From NCBI RefSeq assembly GCF_022370755.2, contig NZ_CP092364.2, forward strand, positions 1,860,001 to 1,924,000: DNA of 64,000 nt. Reading direction: 5' to 3'. Shown in pieces: positions 47,591-57,626 of this stretch (the first letter of the stretch is position 1; each line of letters starts with the position of its first letter). This stretch comes from Mycolicibacterium goodii. GTDB lineage: Bacteria; Actinomycetota; Actinomycetes; Mycobacteriales; Mycobacteriaceae. The notes under the pieces are model-generated. The model saw nothing but the letters and a program-made list of their open reading frames with translations. It was not told where the DNA came from and searched no databases. The translations under genes and the position numbers were made by a program.

Positions 47591-48352
47591 ATGTTTCGAG
47601 AACTTGATGGAACGGTCGCGGTGGTCACGGGCGCGGGCAGTGGCATCGGACTGGCGATCGCGCGCGAACTCGCCGCAGGCGGCAGTGCGGTTGCGGTCGC
47701 CGACATCGCCGCCGACTCCGCCGCGCAGGCGGCATCGTCGATCGCAGACGAGGGCGGCACGGCCATCGGCGTGTGCACCGACGTCACGTCGCGCACATCT
47801 GTCGAGGCCATGTTCGCCACGGTGGAGGCCGACCTCGGGCCGGTCGACATCCTGGTGAACAACGCGGGAATCAGCATCGACCGAGGAGTTCGCCGGGTCA
47901 CCGACGAGGAGTGGCAACGCACTGTCGCCGTGAACCAGACCGGGATGTTCCTGTGCTCACAGGCCGCGGCACGCAGCATGATCCCGCGGCGCACGGGGCG
48001 CATCATCAACATCGCGTCCCGCGCCTGGCTCGGATGGTTCGGGCAGGTGGCCTATGCGTCCTCGAAAGGCGGGGTCGTGTCGGCGACCCGGGCACTGGCG
48101 GTCGAACTCGCCAAACACGGCATCACCGTCAACTGCCTCGCGCCGGGATTGATCGACACGCCGCTGCTGCGGGCCGAACCTGCCGAGGTGATGGAACGTC
48201 TGTTGCGTGCACAACCCATGGGAGTGCTCGGCGCGCCCGCCGACGTGGCGCATGCGGCGCGGTTCCTCGCCGCGCAGCGTGCCCGTGCGATCACCGGTCA
48301 GATTCTGTACGTGTGCGGAGGCAAGAGCCTGTATGCGCAACCGGCGGCGTGA
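47591..48352 (+). CDS. SDR-family 3-hydroxyacyl-CoA dehydrogenase (BbsD-like)
   Basis: A 253-residue classical SDR. It has the cofactor loop VVTGAGSGIGLAIA, NNAG, and the catalytic set Ser (IASRAW), Tyr and Lys (YASSK). Asp after the second beta strand (VAVADIAAD) suggests NAD preference. It should oxidise the hydroxyacyl-CoA before thiolysis, and probably forms a heteromer with the degenerate SDR just upstream (29-bp gap). ATG 47591 begins the conserved part. Confidence 0.9.
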   Translation: MFRELDGTVAVVTGAGSGIGLAIARELAAGGSAVAVADIAADSAAQAASSIADEGGTAIGVCTDVTSRTSVEAMFATVEADLGPVDILVNNAGISIDRGVRRVTDEEWQRTVAVNQTGMFLCSQAAARSMIPRRTGRIINIASRAWLGWFGQVAYASSKGGVVSATRALAVELAKHGITVNCLAPGLIDTPLLRAEPAEVMERLLRAQPMGVLGAPADVAHAARFLAAQRARAITGQILYVCGGKSLYAQPAA

Positions 48353-48468
48353 GATCCGCAGTTTTTCCGAATTCGCCGGGACAGATGGGCGATGCTCGGG
48401 AAAGATGCTCCCATCGGCAGTTTTCGAGAACCGGCCTCGGCGGAACCAGCAAACAGGAAGCGTGACAC

Positions 48469-49020
48469 ATGGCGCCGCGAACACACCCTGGGATGACGTT
48501 GTGGAGATCGACAGTAGTGGTGTTCGCCCTCGTCGCGAGCCTGGCCATGTCCCTGGGCCTGGCGCCGATCCCCATCCCGGCCGCCGATGCGCAACCGTAC
48601 GACGCGCAGGAAGCCCGCAACCTCGCCACAGTGCAGGCGGGCTTCGACGCGTGGCGTAACGGGAACGGATCCCCGTACGACGCACTGGCTGACGACGCCA
48701 CGTGGGAGATCACCGGCACGTCCCTCGCGGCACGCACCTACACCAGCAAGGAAGACTTTCTGGCAAATGTGATCAGGCCGTTCAACGCACGCATGTCCGG
48801 GCGCCTGATCCCGACGATCCGCAACATCTATGCCGACGGAGACACCGTGATCGTGTTCTTCGACGCCGAAGGCACAGCCCGCGACGGTATTCCGTACCGG
48901 AACACCTACTCGTGGTTCCTGCAGTTGCGCGACGACAAGATCGTCCGCGCAGCGGCTTTCTTCGACAGCATCACCTTCGATGATTTCTGGCGGCGCGTCG
49001 CACCGGCGCCCACGCCATAA
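48469..49020 (+). CDS. Secreted NTF2/SnoaL-like protein
   Basis: A 183-residue protein with an N-terminal signal peptide or anchor (about 10-40: RSTVVVFALVASLAMSLGL, ending near ADA) and an NTF2/SnoaL-like cone fold: FDAWRNGNGSPYDALADDATWEITG, then NTYSWFLQLRDDKIVRAAAF with a typical FFD. Exported ketosteroid-isomerase-like proteins are common near actinobacterial catabolic genes; the ligand is unknown. ATG 48469 lies 116 bp after the SDR, so it may have its own promoter. Confidence 0.85.
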   Translation: MAPRTHPGMTLWRSTVVVFALVASLAMSLGLAPIPIPAADAQPYDAQEARNLATVQAGFDAWRNGNGSPYDALADDATWEITGTSLAARTYTSKEDFLANVIRPFNARMSGRLIPTIRNIYADGDTVIVFFDAEGTARDGIPYRNTYSWFLQLRDDKIVRAAAFFDSITFDDFWRRVAPAPTP

Positions 49021-49051
49021 AAACCTGCCGCCCCTAGAGAAAGGCTGATCC

Positions 49052-50122
49052 ATGAAGATGCGTGCTGCCCGCATGCACGGGTACAAGCAACCGTTGCGGC
49101 TCGAAGAGATCCCCGTACCGGAGGTCGGTCCGGAGGAGGTACTGGTGAAGGTGGGCGGTGCAGGTATGTGCCGCACCGACTTTCAGCTCATCGACGGCTA
49201 CTTCGACCGTGGTCAGGACATGGGGTTCCCCTTCACGCCCGGTCACGAGATCGCGGGTCGGGTGGACTCCATCGGAAAGCAGGTTCCGGCGTCTGCAGGA
49301 CTGTCCGAGGGGGACCAGGTCGTCGTCTACGGCGGCTGGGGGGACGGCACCTGCCGCCAGTGTCAGGGCGGCAACGAACAGATCTGCACGCAAGGGCACT
49401 GGGTCGGCTTCGGCGGGCACGGCGGCTATCAGGAATACGTACCCGTGCATCATCGCTACCTGATCCGCGTTCCCGGAGGCGACGGGCTGACTCCTGAGAC
49501 GCTGGCACCCCTGACCGACGCCGGCCTGACCCCGTATCGAGGGCTGAAGAAGCTGCGCGCGGCCGGAGTTCTCGGGCCGGGTCGCACCGTCGCGGTGACC
49601 GGCATCGGCGGGCTGGGAAGCTATGGCGCCCAATACGCCAAGTTGCTGGGCGGCGGCGCGACTGTCGTCGCATTCGCCCGCAGCGATGAGAAACTCAAGG
49701 TGGCACTCGACAACGGCGCCGACCACGCGATCAACGTTCGCGACAAAGACGCCGAGGAGGTCCGCGCTGAGTTGGAAAACCTGACCGGCAGAGGAGAACT
49801 CGACGCCGTCATCGAATGCGCCGGTTCGGTCGAGTCCATTCAGCTGGCCTTCGAACTGCTGGCCACGGAAGGGGCGGTGGCCTCCGTGGGACTGATCGGC
49901 AACCGTATCGACATACCGCTGTTCCCCTTGGTGGCACGCGAATTCAGTTACTTCGGCTCCTTCTGGGGAAACTACAACGACCTCACCGAAGTGCTGGCCC
50001 TGGCCGCATCCGGGCAGATCAAGCACACGGTCACCCCGGTGCGTTTCGACGACATCAACGACACCATCGACGCTCTCGCCCGCGGCGACGTGCTGGGTCG
50101 CGCGGTCATCGTCTACGACTGA
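49052..50122 (+). CDS. Zinc-type alcohol dehydrogenase (MDR superfamily)
   Basis: A 356-residue medium-chain dehydrogenase. The catalytic zinc ligands are Cys in GAGMCRTDFQ, His-Glu in TPGHEIAG, and a later acidic/Cys site; the NAD(P) loop is GIGGLGSYGAQYAKLLG. The structural-zinc lobe is atypical: WGDGTCRQCQGGNEQIC keeps three of the usual four Cys, with Asp at the first. Substrate is unknown; the context suggests an alcohol feeding the acyl-CoA operon. The start follows AGAAAGG. Confidence 0.88.
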   Translation: MKMRAARMHGYKQPLRLEEIPVPEVGPEEVLVKVGGAGMCRTDFQLIDGYFDRGQDMGFPFTPGHEIAGRVDSIGKQVPASAGLSEGDQVVVYGGWGDGTCRQCQGGNEQICTQGHWVGFGGHGGYQEYVPVHHRYLIRVPGGDGLTPETLAPLTDAGLTPYRGLKKLRAAGVLGPGRTVAVTGIGGLGSYGAQYAKLLGGGATVVAFARSDEKLKVALDNGADHAINVRDKDAEEVRAELENLTGRGELDAVIECAGSVESIQLAFELLATEGAVASVGLIGNRIDIPLFPLVAREFSYFGSFWGNYNDLTEVLALAASGQIKHTVTPVRFDDINDTIDALARGDVLGRAVIVYD

Positions 50123-50136
50123 GGCAAGGATCGAGT

Positions 50137-50967
50137 ATGGCCACATGGTTCATCACCGGTGCGTCCCGCGGATTCGGGGCACTCATCGCCGAAACGGCGC
50201 TGGCCGCCGGTCACAACGTGGTGGCGACCGCGCGAGACGCCGCAGCTGCGCGCGCCGCCCTACCAGGCGGCGAGCGCCTGCTCACCGCGGCGCTGGATGT
50301 GGGAGACGCAGATCAGGCCCACGCCGCGGTGTCGAAGGCGCTCGAAACCTTCGGCGGCATCGATGTGTTGGTGAACAACGCGGGAAGGGGCATCCTCGGC
50401 GCGGTCGAGGAGGTGTCGGACTCCGAGGCCCGAGCGGTGTTCGAAACCAACGTCTTCGGCGTGCTGAACGTCACCCGCGCTGTGCTACCCGGGATGCGGG
50501 AGCGGCGCACCGGCCACATCCTCAATTTCAGTTCGGTCGGTGGGTTCGCGGGCAGTGTCGGCTGGGGTGTGTACAACGGCACCAAATTCGCCGTCGAAGG
50601 TATCTCGGAAGCCCTGGCCCTCGAACTCGCTCCGCTGGGCATCCAGGTCACCATCGTCGAACCGGGATACTTCCGGACCGACTTCCTGGACGGTTCCAGC
50701 CTGCACTTCGCCGCCAACGCGTTGGCGGATTACACCGAGACCGCAGGGCAGATGCGTGATCGTGCGCAGACCGTCAGCCACCAGCAACCCGGCGACCCCC
50801 GCGCGGGCGCCCGGGTGATCGTCGACATCGGAGGACGACCGGACGCACCGCTGCGGTTGCCGTTGGGGGCGGACGCGGTGGAGAGGATCGAGGCCAAGCT
50901 GAAATCGGTTGCGGTGAACCTCGATCAGGTTCGCGGGCAGGCGACTTCGACCAGCTATGCCGGCTGA
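50137..50967 (+). CDS. SDR-family oxidoreductase
   Basis: A 276-residue SDR. It has WFITGASRGFGALIAE, NNAGRG, Ser in NFSSVGG and YNGTK. The ARD following the second strand (VVATARD) points to NADP preference. The C-terminal region (VEPGYFRTDFL) matches the family of SDRs often annotated as short-chain ketoreductases acting on small hydrophobic alcohols. Fourteen bp follow the ADH gene, so the two are co-transcribed and may oxidise an alcohol in successive steps (inference). Confidence 0.9.
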   Translation: MATWFITGASRGFGALIAETALAAGHNVVATARDAAAARAALPGGERLLTAALDVGDADQAHAAVSKALETFGGIDVLVNNAGRGILGAVEEVSDSEARAVFETNVFGVLNVTRAVLPGMRERRTGHILNFSSVGGFAGSVGWGVYNGTKFAVEGISEALALELAPLGIQVTIVEPGYFRTDFLDGSSLHFAANALADYTETAGQMRDRAQTVSHQQPGDPRAGARVIVDIGGRPDAPLRLPLGADAVERIEAKLKSVAVNLDQVRGQATSTSYAG

Positions 50968-51130
50968 TTTGCCCAGCGCGTCGTAGCTGATCGACAGGTA
51001 GCGTTCGGTGCGTTCGCTGCTCAGGAGTCGCGACGCCATTTTGTGCATGACAAAGGCGAAGGGCGGTCGCTGTGCCGACCTCTTCGCCGCTGCCGATCAC
51101 CTCGGCAAGCGCTTCGGCCACCATGTCGAA
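50955..51130 (-). pseudogene. Unidentified decayed coding remnant
   Basis: On the minus strand two frames join into protein-like sequence: FDMVAEALAEVIGSGEEVGT (about 51130-51070) and, after a frameshift near 51055, FAFVMHKMASRLLSSERTER followed by a YLSISYDALGK stretch down to about 50960. Both parts show the G+C third-position bias of real genes, but no start or full domain remains, and I do not recognise the family. It overlaps the SDR 3' end. Confidence 0.35.
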
Positions 51131-51199
51131 CCGCGCGTCGTGATGACCTCGGGAGCTCGCCAAGCGGGGATGGGGCGTGGCGATGCTCGACCGTGACGA

Positions 51200-51372
51200 G
51201 GCGCTGTCGGACTCGCCACGGAACTGGGCCGAATTGGGTGCGGGTGACGCGCTCGTCGACAACGCGCCCGAGTACGCCATCCAGGGCATTGCCGGTGGCG
51301 GGCACGTCAACGGGCGCAACTTCGTCGTCGACGGCGGCGCGAGCGTCGTCTTCTCGGGTGTCACCGAAGCTC
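51200..51372 (+). pseudogene. SDR C-terminal remnant
   Basis: A plus-strand stretch in frame with the following flavoprotein reads PEYAIQGIAGGGHVNGRNFV and then VDGGAS, the usual C-terminus of SDR enzymes (xVTGQxxxVDGGxS). Nothing of the nucleotide-binding or catalytic parts is present upstream, so it is a fragment left by a deletion. Together with the minus-strand remnant it fills the 458-bp gap 50968-51425. Confidence 0.4.
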
Positions 51373-51425
51373 TCGGTTCGCGGCAGCGTTGTACAGAGGG
51401 TGAACGACACGGCGACGGGAGCGGC

Positions 51426-52607
51426 ATGACGACAACGGAGACAACTGCGGTGACCCGCGACGAATTGGTCGACAGGGCACGGGCATTACAGCCGCTGTTG
51501 GCCCATCATGCCGGCGACAGTGACATCAACCGACGTTTACCCGATGAGGTGATCGACGCGCTGACACAGGCCTGCCTGTTCCGGTTGATGACCCCGCGTC
51601 GCTTCGGCGGCTATGCGGTTTCGTCGCGCACGGTGGTCGAGGTCAGCGAAGCCCTTGCCATGGCTGATGCTTCGGCGGGCTGGGTGGTCGGGCTCAACGC
51701 TAATGTCGCATGGGCTGCTGCGCACGGCACCGAGCAGATGCAGCAGGAGATCTTTGGTGCGAACCCGGACGTCAAACTCGCGGGCAGTGGACAGCCGGTG
51801 CCGGCACGCCTTGTCGACGGTGGTGTGCAGTTCAGCGGCCGATGGGCGTACGCGTCAGGTTCACCGCACGCCGACTGGGCCGGGGTCGGCGTCGCGGTGG
51901 ACAAGGCAGACGGTGAGCCGCCCGAAATGATGTTCGCGTTCGTGCCGAGGTCCGAGATGCGTCTGGAGGACACCTGGCACACCGTGGGAATGCGCGGCAG
52001 CGGCAGCAACACCTGGGCGGGCGAGGACATTTTCGTGCCCGAGCACCGCCTGATGCCCGTTGGCGGTGTCGTGGAGCCCTCACCGCTTGAGGAAGAACCC
52101 GTTTACCGCCTGCCGGTCGGAACAGTGGGGACGATGACCGTCATGGGGACGGTGCTGGGGTTGGGCCGTGTGGCGCTGCAGTACACAATCGAGAAGGCGT
52201 CCTCGAAAGGTTTGCAACACACGTTCATCGCTCGCCAGAGCGATTCCGTCGGTGTTCAGATGCAGATCGCCGAGGCGGCGCTGAAGATCGAGACGGCGCG
52301 TTTGCACGTCTATCAGGCCACTGACGACCTCGCCGAGGCCACGTTGCACCCGGAGACCCTGGATTACGCGCTGCGTGCCCGGGTGCGCGGGCTCGCCGGT
52401 TACGCCGCGCAACAAGTCCTTGAGGCCATCCAGACGCTGCTCAGCGTGCACGGATCAGGGTCGTTTGCGGAATCCAACCCCATGCAACGGATCTGGCGGG
52501 ACGCCAACGTCGCGGCCAGGCACGCCGGCCTCAACACCGCGATCGGCCTTGAGGTGTTCGGCAAGTCGTTGCTCGGCGTACCGGATCGCATCAGCCCACT
52601 GGTCTAG
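51426..52607 (+). CDS. Acyl-CoA dehydrogenase-like flavin monooxygenase/dehydrogenase (HsaA type)
   Basis: A 393-residue flavoprotein of the acyl-CoA dehydrogenase type 2 group (HsaA/DszC-like): LPDEVIDALTQACLFRLMTP, GGVQFSGRWAYASGSPHADW, GMRGSGSNTWAGEDIFVPEH and a C-terminal QTLLSVHGSGSFAESNPMQR. These often act as FMN- or FAD-dependent hydroxylases with a separate reductase, although some are dehydrogenases. ATG 51426 begins the conserved sequence; the open frame upstream encodes an SDR remnant. It might supply the missing oxidation step of the upstream operon, but that is uncertain. Confidence 0.88.
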   Translation: MTTTETTAVTRDELVDRARALQPLLAHHAGDSDINRRLPDEVIDALTQACLFRLMTPRRFGGYAVSSRTVVEVSEALAMADASAGWVVGLNANVAWAAAHGTEQMQQEIFGANPDVKLAGSGQPVPARLVDGGVQFSGRWAYASGSPHADWAGVGVAVDKADGEPPEMMFAFVPRSEMRLEDTWHTVGMRGSGSNTWAGEDIFVPEHRLMPVGGVVEPSPLEEEPVYRLPVGTVGTMTVMGTVLGLGRVALQYTIEKASSKGLQHTFIARQSDSVGVQMQIAEAALKIETARLHVYQATDDLAEATLHPETLDYALRARVRGLAGYAAQQVLEAIQTLLSVHGSGSFAESNPMQRIWRDANVAARHAGLNTAIGLEVFGKSLLGVPDRISPLV

Positions 52608-52610
52608 CCT

Positions 52611-52802
52611 CTACTGGCGATCAGCACTTCCAGGGTCACGGCAGCCCAGATCGAGCAGACGGCCCCTGCCGTCGAGGTGTAGGCGGTCGATAAGGTCGTC
52701 GAGGAACACGCGCGGATAGCCCGGCCGGTAACGCGCGTAGTGCCAGGCGGTTCCCGCGAACAGGCCGCCGTCTGTGGGATTGTCTCGGTCAGCTGTGTTC
52801 AT
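52611..52802 (-). pseudogene. Truncated class I SAM methyltransferase
   Basis: A 63-codon frame reads GLFAGTAWHYARYRPGYPRV and GRGRLLDLGC, the N-terminus of a class I methyltransferase up to SAM motif I, then stops after RDPGSADRQ. The rest of the methyltransferase is missing, cut at the end of the flavoprotein gene, so it is a remnant. Confidence 0.65.
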
Positions 52803-52892
52803 CGTGCTTCTGTTCGACCAGGATCGGACCGATGAGTCGGAGCGTGTGGCTGCCTACGTCACTTGTCGGTGGGCCGGTGTAGCGTCGGAGGC

Positions 52893-54197
52893 ATGTTCGA
52901 AAGTGTGTTCGATATCGATCCGCAGGCGTCGGAGGCCGACCTGCGGGATCAGATCGAGCATCTCGAACGCCTGAAATCCGCTGCGGCCGCCGCGCAGGCC
53001 CGGGCGGCGGTGCTGTGGGACCGGAAACGTCGCGCGGCCGAAGCCGCGGTCGGCGTGGCCGCGGCCAGGCGCGGCAAAGGACTGAGCACCGAGGTCGCCC
53101 TGGCCCGCCGCGAGGCCCCCAACGCCGGCGGACGTCACCTCGGTCTGGCGCGGGCCCTGGTCGAGGAAATGCCGCACACGCTGGCCGCTCTCGAATGTGG
53201 GGCCCTCTCGGAATGGCGGGCCACCCTGATCGTGCGCGAATCGGCTTGCCTGTCACCGCAACTGCGCCGCCAACTCGACGCCGAACTGTCCGCCGATCCG
53301 AGCCGATTCGACGGATGGGGCGATGCCCGCGTCGCGGCCGAGGCCAAGAAGATCGCCTGCCGCCTCGATGTCGCCGCGGTGCTCGACCGCTCGGCCAAAG
53401 CCGAAAAAGACCGTCGCGTCACCATTCGGCCCGCGCCGGACTCCATGACCAAACTGACCGCGCTGTTGCCCGTCAAACACGGCGTCGCCGTGTACGCCGC
53501 GCTGCACCAGGTCGCCAACACCACCTTCGACGACCGCACCCGCGGCCAGATCATGGCCGACACCCTCGTCGAACGCATCACCGGCCGTCCCGCCGCCGCA
53601 CCGATACCGGTCAACCTCAACCTGGTGATGGCCGACACCACCCTGTTCGGCGACGACGAACAACCCGCCTGGGTGGCCGAATACGGCCCGGTGCCCGCCG
53701 AGGTGGCCCGCCGCATGGTCGCCGACGCCACCGTCGACGAGAACACCAAAGCCGCGGTGCGCCGACTGTACCGGCACCCCGACTCCGGGCAACTGGTCGC
53801 GATGGAAGCCAAGGCCAGGCTGTTCCCGAAAGGCCTCGCCGCCTTCATCGGGCTACGGGATCAGACGTGCCGCACCCCGTACTGCAACGCCCCGATCCGC
53901 CACCGCGACCACGCCGTCCCGCACCGCGACGGCGGACCCACAAACGCCACCAACGGACTGGGCACCTGCGAAGCCTGCAACTACGCCAAAGAAACCCCCG
54001 GCTGGACCGTCACCACCACCGTCACCACTGACGGCGAACACGTCGCCGAATACACCACCCCGACCGGAGCGGTCTACCGCTCGACCGCACCACCGCTACC
54101 GGGTCCACCGAACAATCGTGAACGCGAACATGAACGCTACCGCAGGCTGGTCGACGTCGGCTTCACCGTCCCGAGGGTCGACCTCGACGCCGCGTAG
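52893..54197 (+). CDS. DUF222/HNH protein (13E12 repeat family)
   Basis: A 434-residue member of the actinobacterial 13E12 family. The DUF222 part covers about 30-300 (LRDQIEHLERLKSAAAAAQA), and a C-terminal HNH nuclease motif follows: CRTPYCNAPIRHRDHAVPHR, then DGGPTNATNGLGTCEACNY, with the Cys pairs, DH and N that bind zinc and metal. Such genes are multicopy in mycobacteria and are associated with mobile or repetitive DNA; function is not established. ATG 52893 follows GGAGG at one base. Confidence 0.9.
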   Translation: MFESVFDIDPQASEADLRDQIEHLERLKSAAAAAQARAAVLWDRKRRAAEAAVGVAAARRGKGLSTEVALARREAPNAGGRHLGLARALVEEMPHTLAALECGALSEWRATLIVRESACLSPQLRRQLDAELSADPSRFDGWGDARVAAEAKKIACRLDVAAVLDRSAKAEKDRRVTIRPAPDSMTKLTALLPVKHGVAVYAALHQVANTTFDDRTRGQIMADTLVERITGRPAAAPIPVNLNLVMADTTLFGDDEQPAWVAEYGPVPAEVARRMVADATVDENTKAAVRRLYRHPDSGQLVAMEAKARLFPKGLAAFIGLRDQTCRTPYCNAPIRHRDHAVPHRDGGPTNATNGLGTCEACNYAKETPGWTVTTTVTTDGEHVAEYTTPTGAVYRSTAPPLPGPPNNREREHERYRRLVDVGFTVPRVDLDAA

Positions 54198-54219
54198 GCG
54201 CATGGTCGGTGACTGAAAG

Positions 54220-54726
54220 CTACACTGCCGCACGCAGCATCCGCAGTTGGCCGATCTCGGCAGCGTTCTTGGTCAGCTCCACGTTCAACCACAACACGGT
54301 GTCGGCCACCGTACGGCCCGACCCCTCACCCCACGGAAAGACCGACGGGACAACCAGATCGGCGTCGGACAACGACACGAGCAATTCTCGCCATCGCTCA
54401 CTGAGCTGACGGATCCGCATGACGCAGCCCTCAGGGCCGGGCCAGGGGATCTCGGCACGTTCCGGCACCGGATAGCCACCGACATGTGCCAACGTGGTCG
54501 ACCACCAGAAGAGCATGTGCCAGGTCGTCCACGCGATCGTCGGGACGGGAATGGGGTCCGGTTCGGTGTCCGCCCAGTCGGGCCACCAGACGCCGGTCGC
54601 GTCACGGTGCACCGTCCAGACCAACGGGGCAGGCTCCCAGGTGAAGTCGCCCTCAGAAAGCGCGGACAGATGGAGGTCGGCCAGCGCCCATGCCAGGTCG
54701 AACTGGTTCCGGATCTGCTCGATCAC
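54220..54726 (-). CDS. DinB-family protein
   Basis: A 168-residue DinB-like protein. It has EQIRNQFDLAWALADLHLSAL at the start, the central WTTWHMLFWWSTTLAHV with His ligands, and VLWLNVELTKNAAEIGQL at the end, typical of the DinB_2/DUF664-related fold. A metal-dependent role is expected; substrate unknown. GTG 54726 overlaps the upstream thioesterase stop (GTGA), so the upstream extension of the open frame is not used. Confidence 0.8.
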   Translation of the reverse strand: MIEQIRNQFDLAWALADLHLSALSEGDFTWEPAPLVWTVHRDATGVWWPDWADTEPDPIPVPTIAWTTWHMLFWWSTTLAHVGGYPVPERAEIPWPGPEGCVMRIRQLSERWRELLVSLSDADLVVPSVFPWGEGSGRTVADTVLWLNVELTKNAAEIGQLRMLRAAV

Positions 54727-55516
54727 GGTGCGCGCATGACCAGCAGCGTCTGTGCCGAGGTCCCGATGAAACCGGTGCGATCGAAGATCTCGGCCGTCGT
54801 CACCCCGACGCCGTCCGGGCCGATCGACCCGCGGGCCCGGACCGCGAAATCCGAGCCCTCCGGCAGACGGTGCAGATGAACCGTGGTGTCGGTGTTCATG
54901 AAGATGAACTCCGTCGGATCGAGGGCCGCACCAACGCCGTTCGCCGAATCGACCACCAACGCCAGCCGCTGCAGGGCCGTCGTCTCCTCGTCGTCGACCA
55001 CCGGGGTCAGCGGGCTCATCCACACCTCGGCCGCCGCGCCGACAGGTGTGACCTGGCGCCGCCACGTCACCGTGTCGAGGTACCCGGGCGCGCCCACCCA
55101 GTTGTGGGCGACGTCAGCAGGCTCACCCTCGACCAGCGGCGGATGACGGTCGGTGGCGACGTCGTTGGTGTCGCTGGTGGCCAGCAGCCATGCGCTGACC
55201 TTGGCCACCGCACGCCACCCACCGTCGGGGCGTGCCGCGGCCATCTCCGCGACAACGAGCGAGATGCGGGAACCGGGACGCTCCACCCAGGCCCGAACCC
55301 GTACGGGGGCAACCGGAATGGCGCCCAGGATGTCGAGGGTCAGGCGACCGACGCGCAGGCCGGACCCGGCCATGAGCTCCTCGATGGCCTTGGTCAGCAG
55401 CGCAAGCGGCGGCGACCCGTGCTGGATGCTCTCATCCCAATTGCTGCGGGTGTCGGGGGTCGATTCGAACAGGTGGTACTCACCGTCGACGCCCAGACGC
55501 CGGTAGTGGCAACCGA

Positions 55517-55520
<4 letters not shown>
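54723..55520 (-). CDS. Thioesterase-like (double hotdog) protein
   Basis: A 265-residue protein with two hotdog domains, TesB-like. It has YHLFESTPDTRSNWDESIQHG, the segment GSPPLALLTKAIEE and LDPTEFIFMNTDTTVHLHRL followed by GSDFAVRARGSIGPDGVGVT. It likely hydrolyses or binds acyl-CoA. ATG 55520 overlaps the upstream nuclease stop (ATGA), and the 3' end overlaps the DinB start, so nuclease, thioesterase and DinB genes form one operon. Confidence 0.85.
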
Positions 55521-57324
<1,804 letters not shown>

Positions 57325-57329
57325 GCGCG

Positions 57330-57623
57330 CTAGTCGTCGCTGCGGTGCAGCCCACGCCGCGTGGACAGCAACTCCAGCTCCGGATGTGCGGCCACCATTC
57401 GCTCGGCGGCGTCGAGCAGCTCGACGACGTGCGCGCGGTCGGCGGCCACCACGGCGACACCGATACCGGAACGCCGGTGCAGGTCCTGCATGCCGGTCTC
57501 GGCCGCCGACACGACGAGCTTGCGTCGCAGCTCGGCGATCACCGGCCGGATCACCGAGCGCTTCTGCTTGAGGGAGCGCACATCACCGAGCAGCACATCG
57601 CACTCCAGCCACCCGATCCACAT
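57330..57623 (-). CDS. DUF503 protein (Rv2117-like)
   Basis: A 97-residue protein: WIGWLECDVLLGDVRSLKQK and RSVIRPVIAELRRK, the DUF503 signature. Structural work on the family shows a small ferredoxin-like fold, but the function is unknown. It is convergent with trmI (5-bp gap) and follows lppK by 3 bp on the same strand, preserving the M. tuberculosis order Rv2116-Rv2117-Rv2118c. Confidence 0.92.
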   Translation of the reverse strand: MWIGWLECDVLLGDVRSLKQKRSVIRPVIAELRRKLVVSAAETGMQDLHRRSGIGVAVVAADRAHVVELLDAAERMVAAHPELELLSTRRGLHRSDD

Positions 57624-57626
57624 GTC

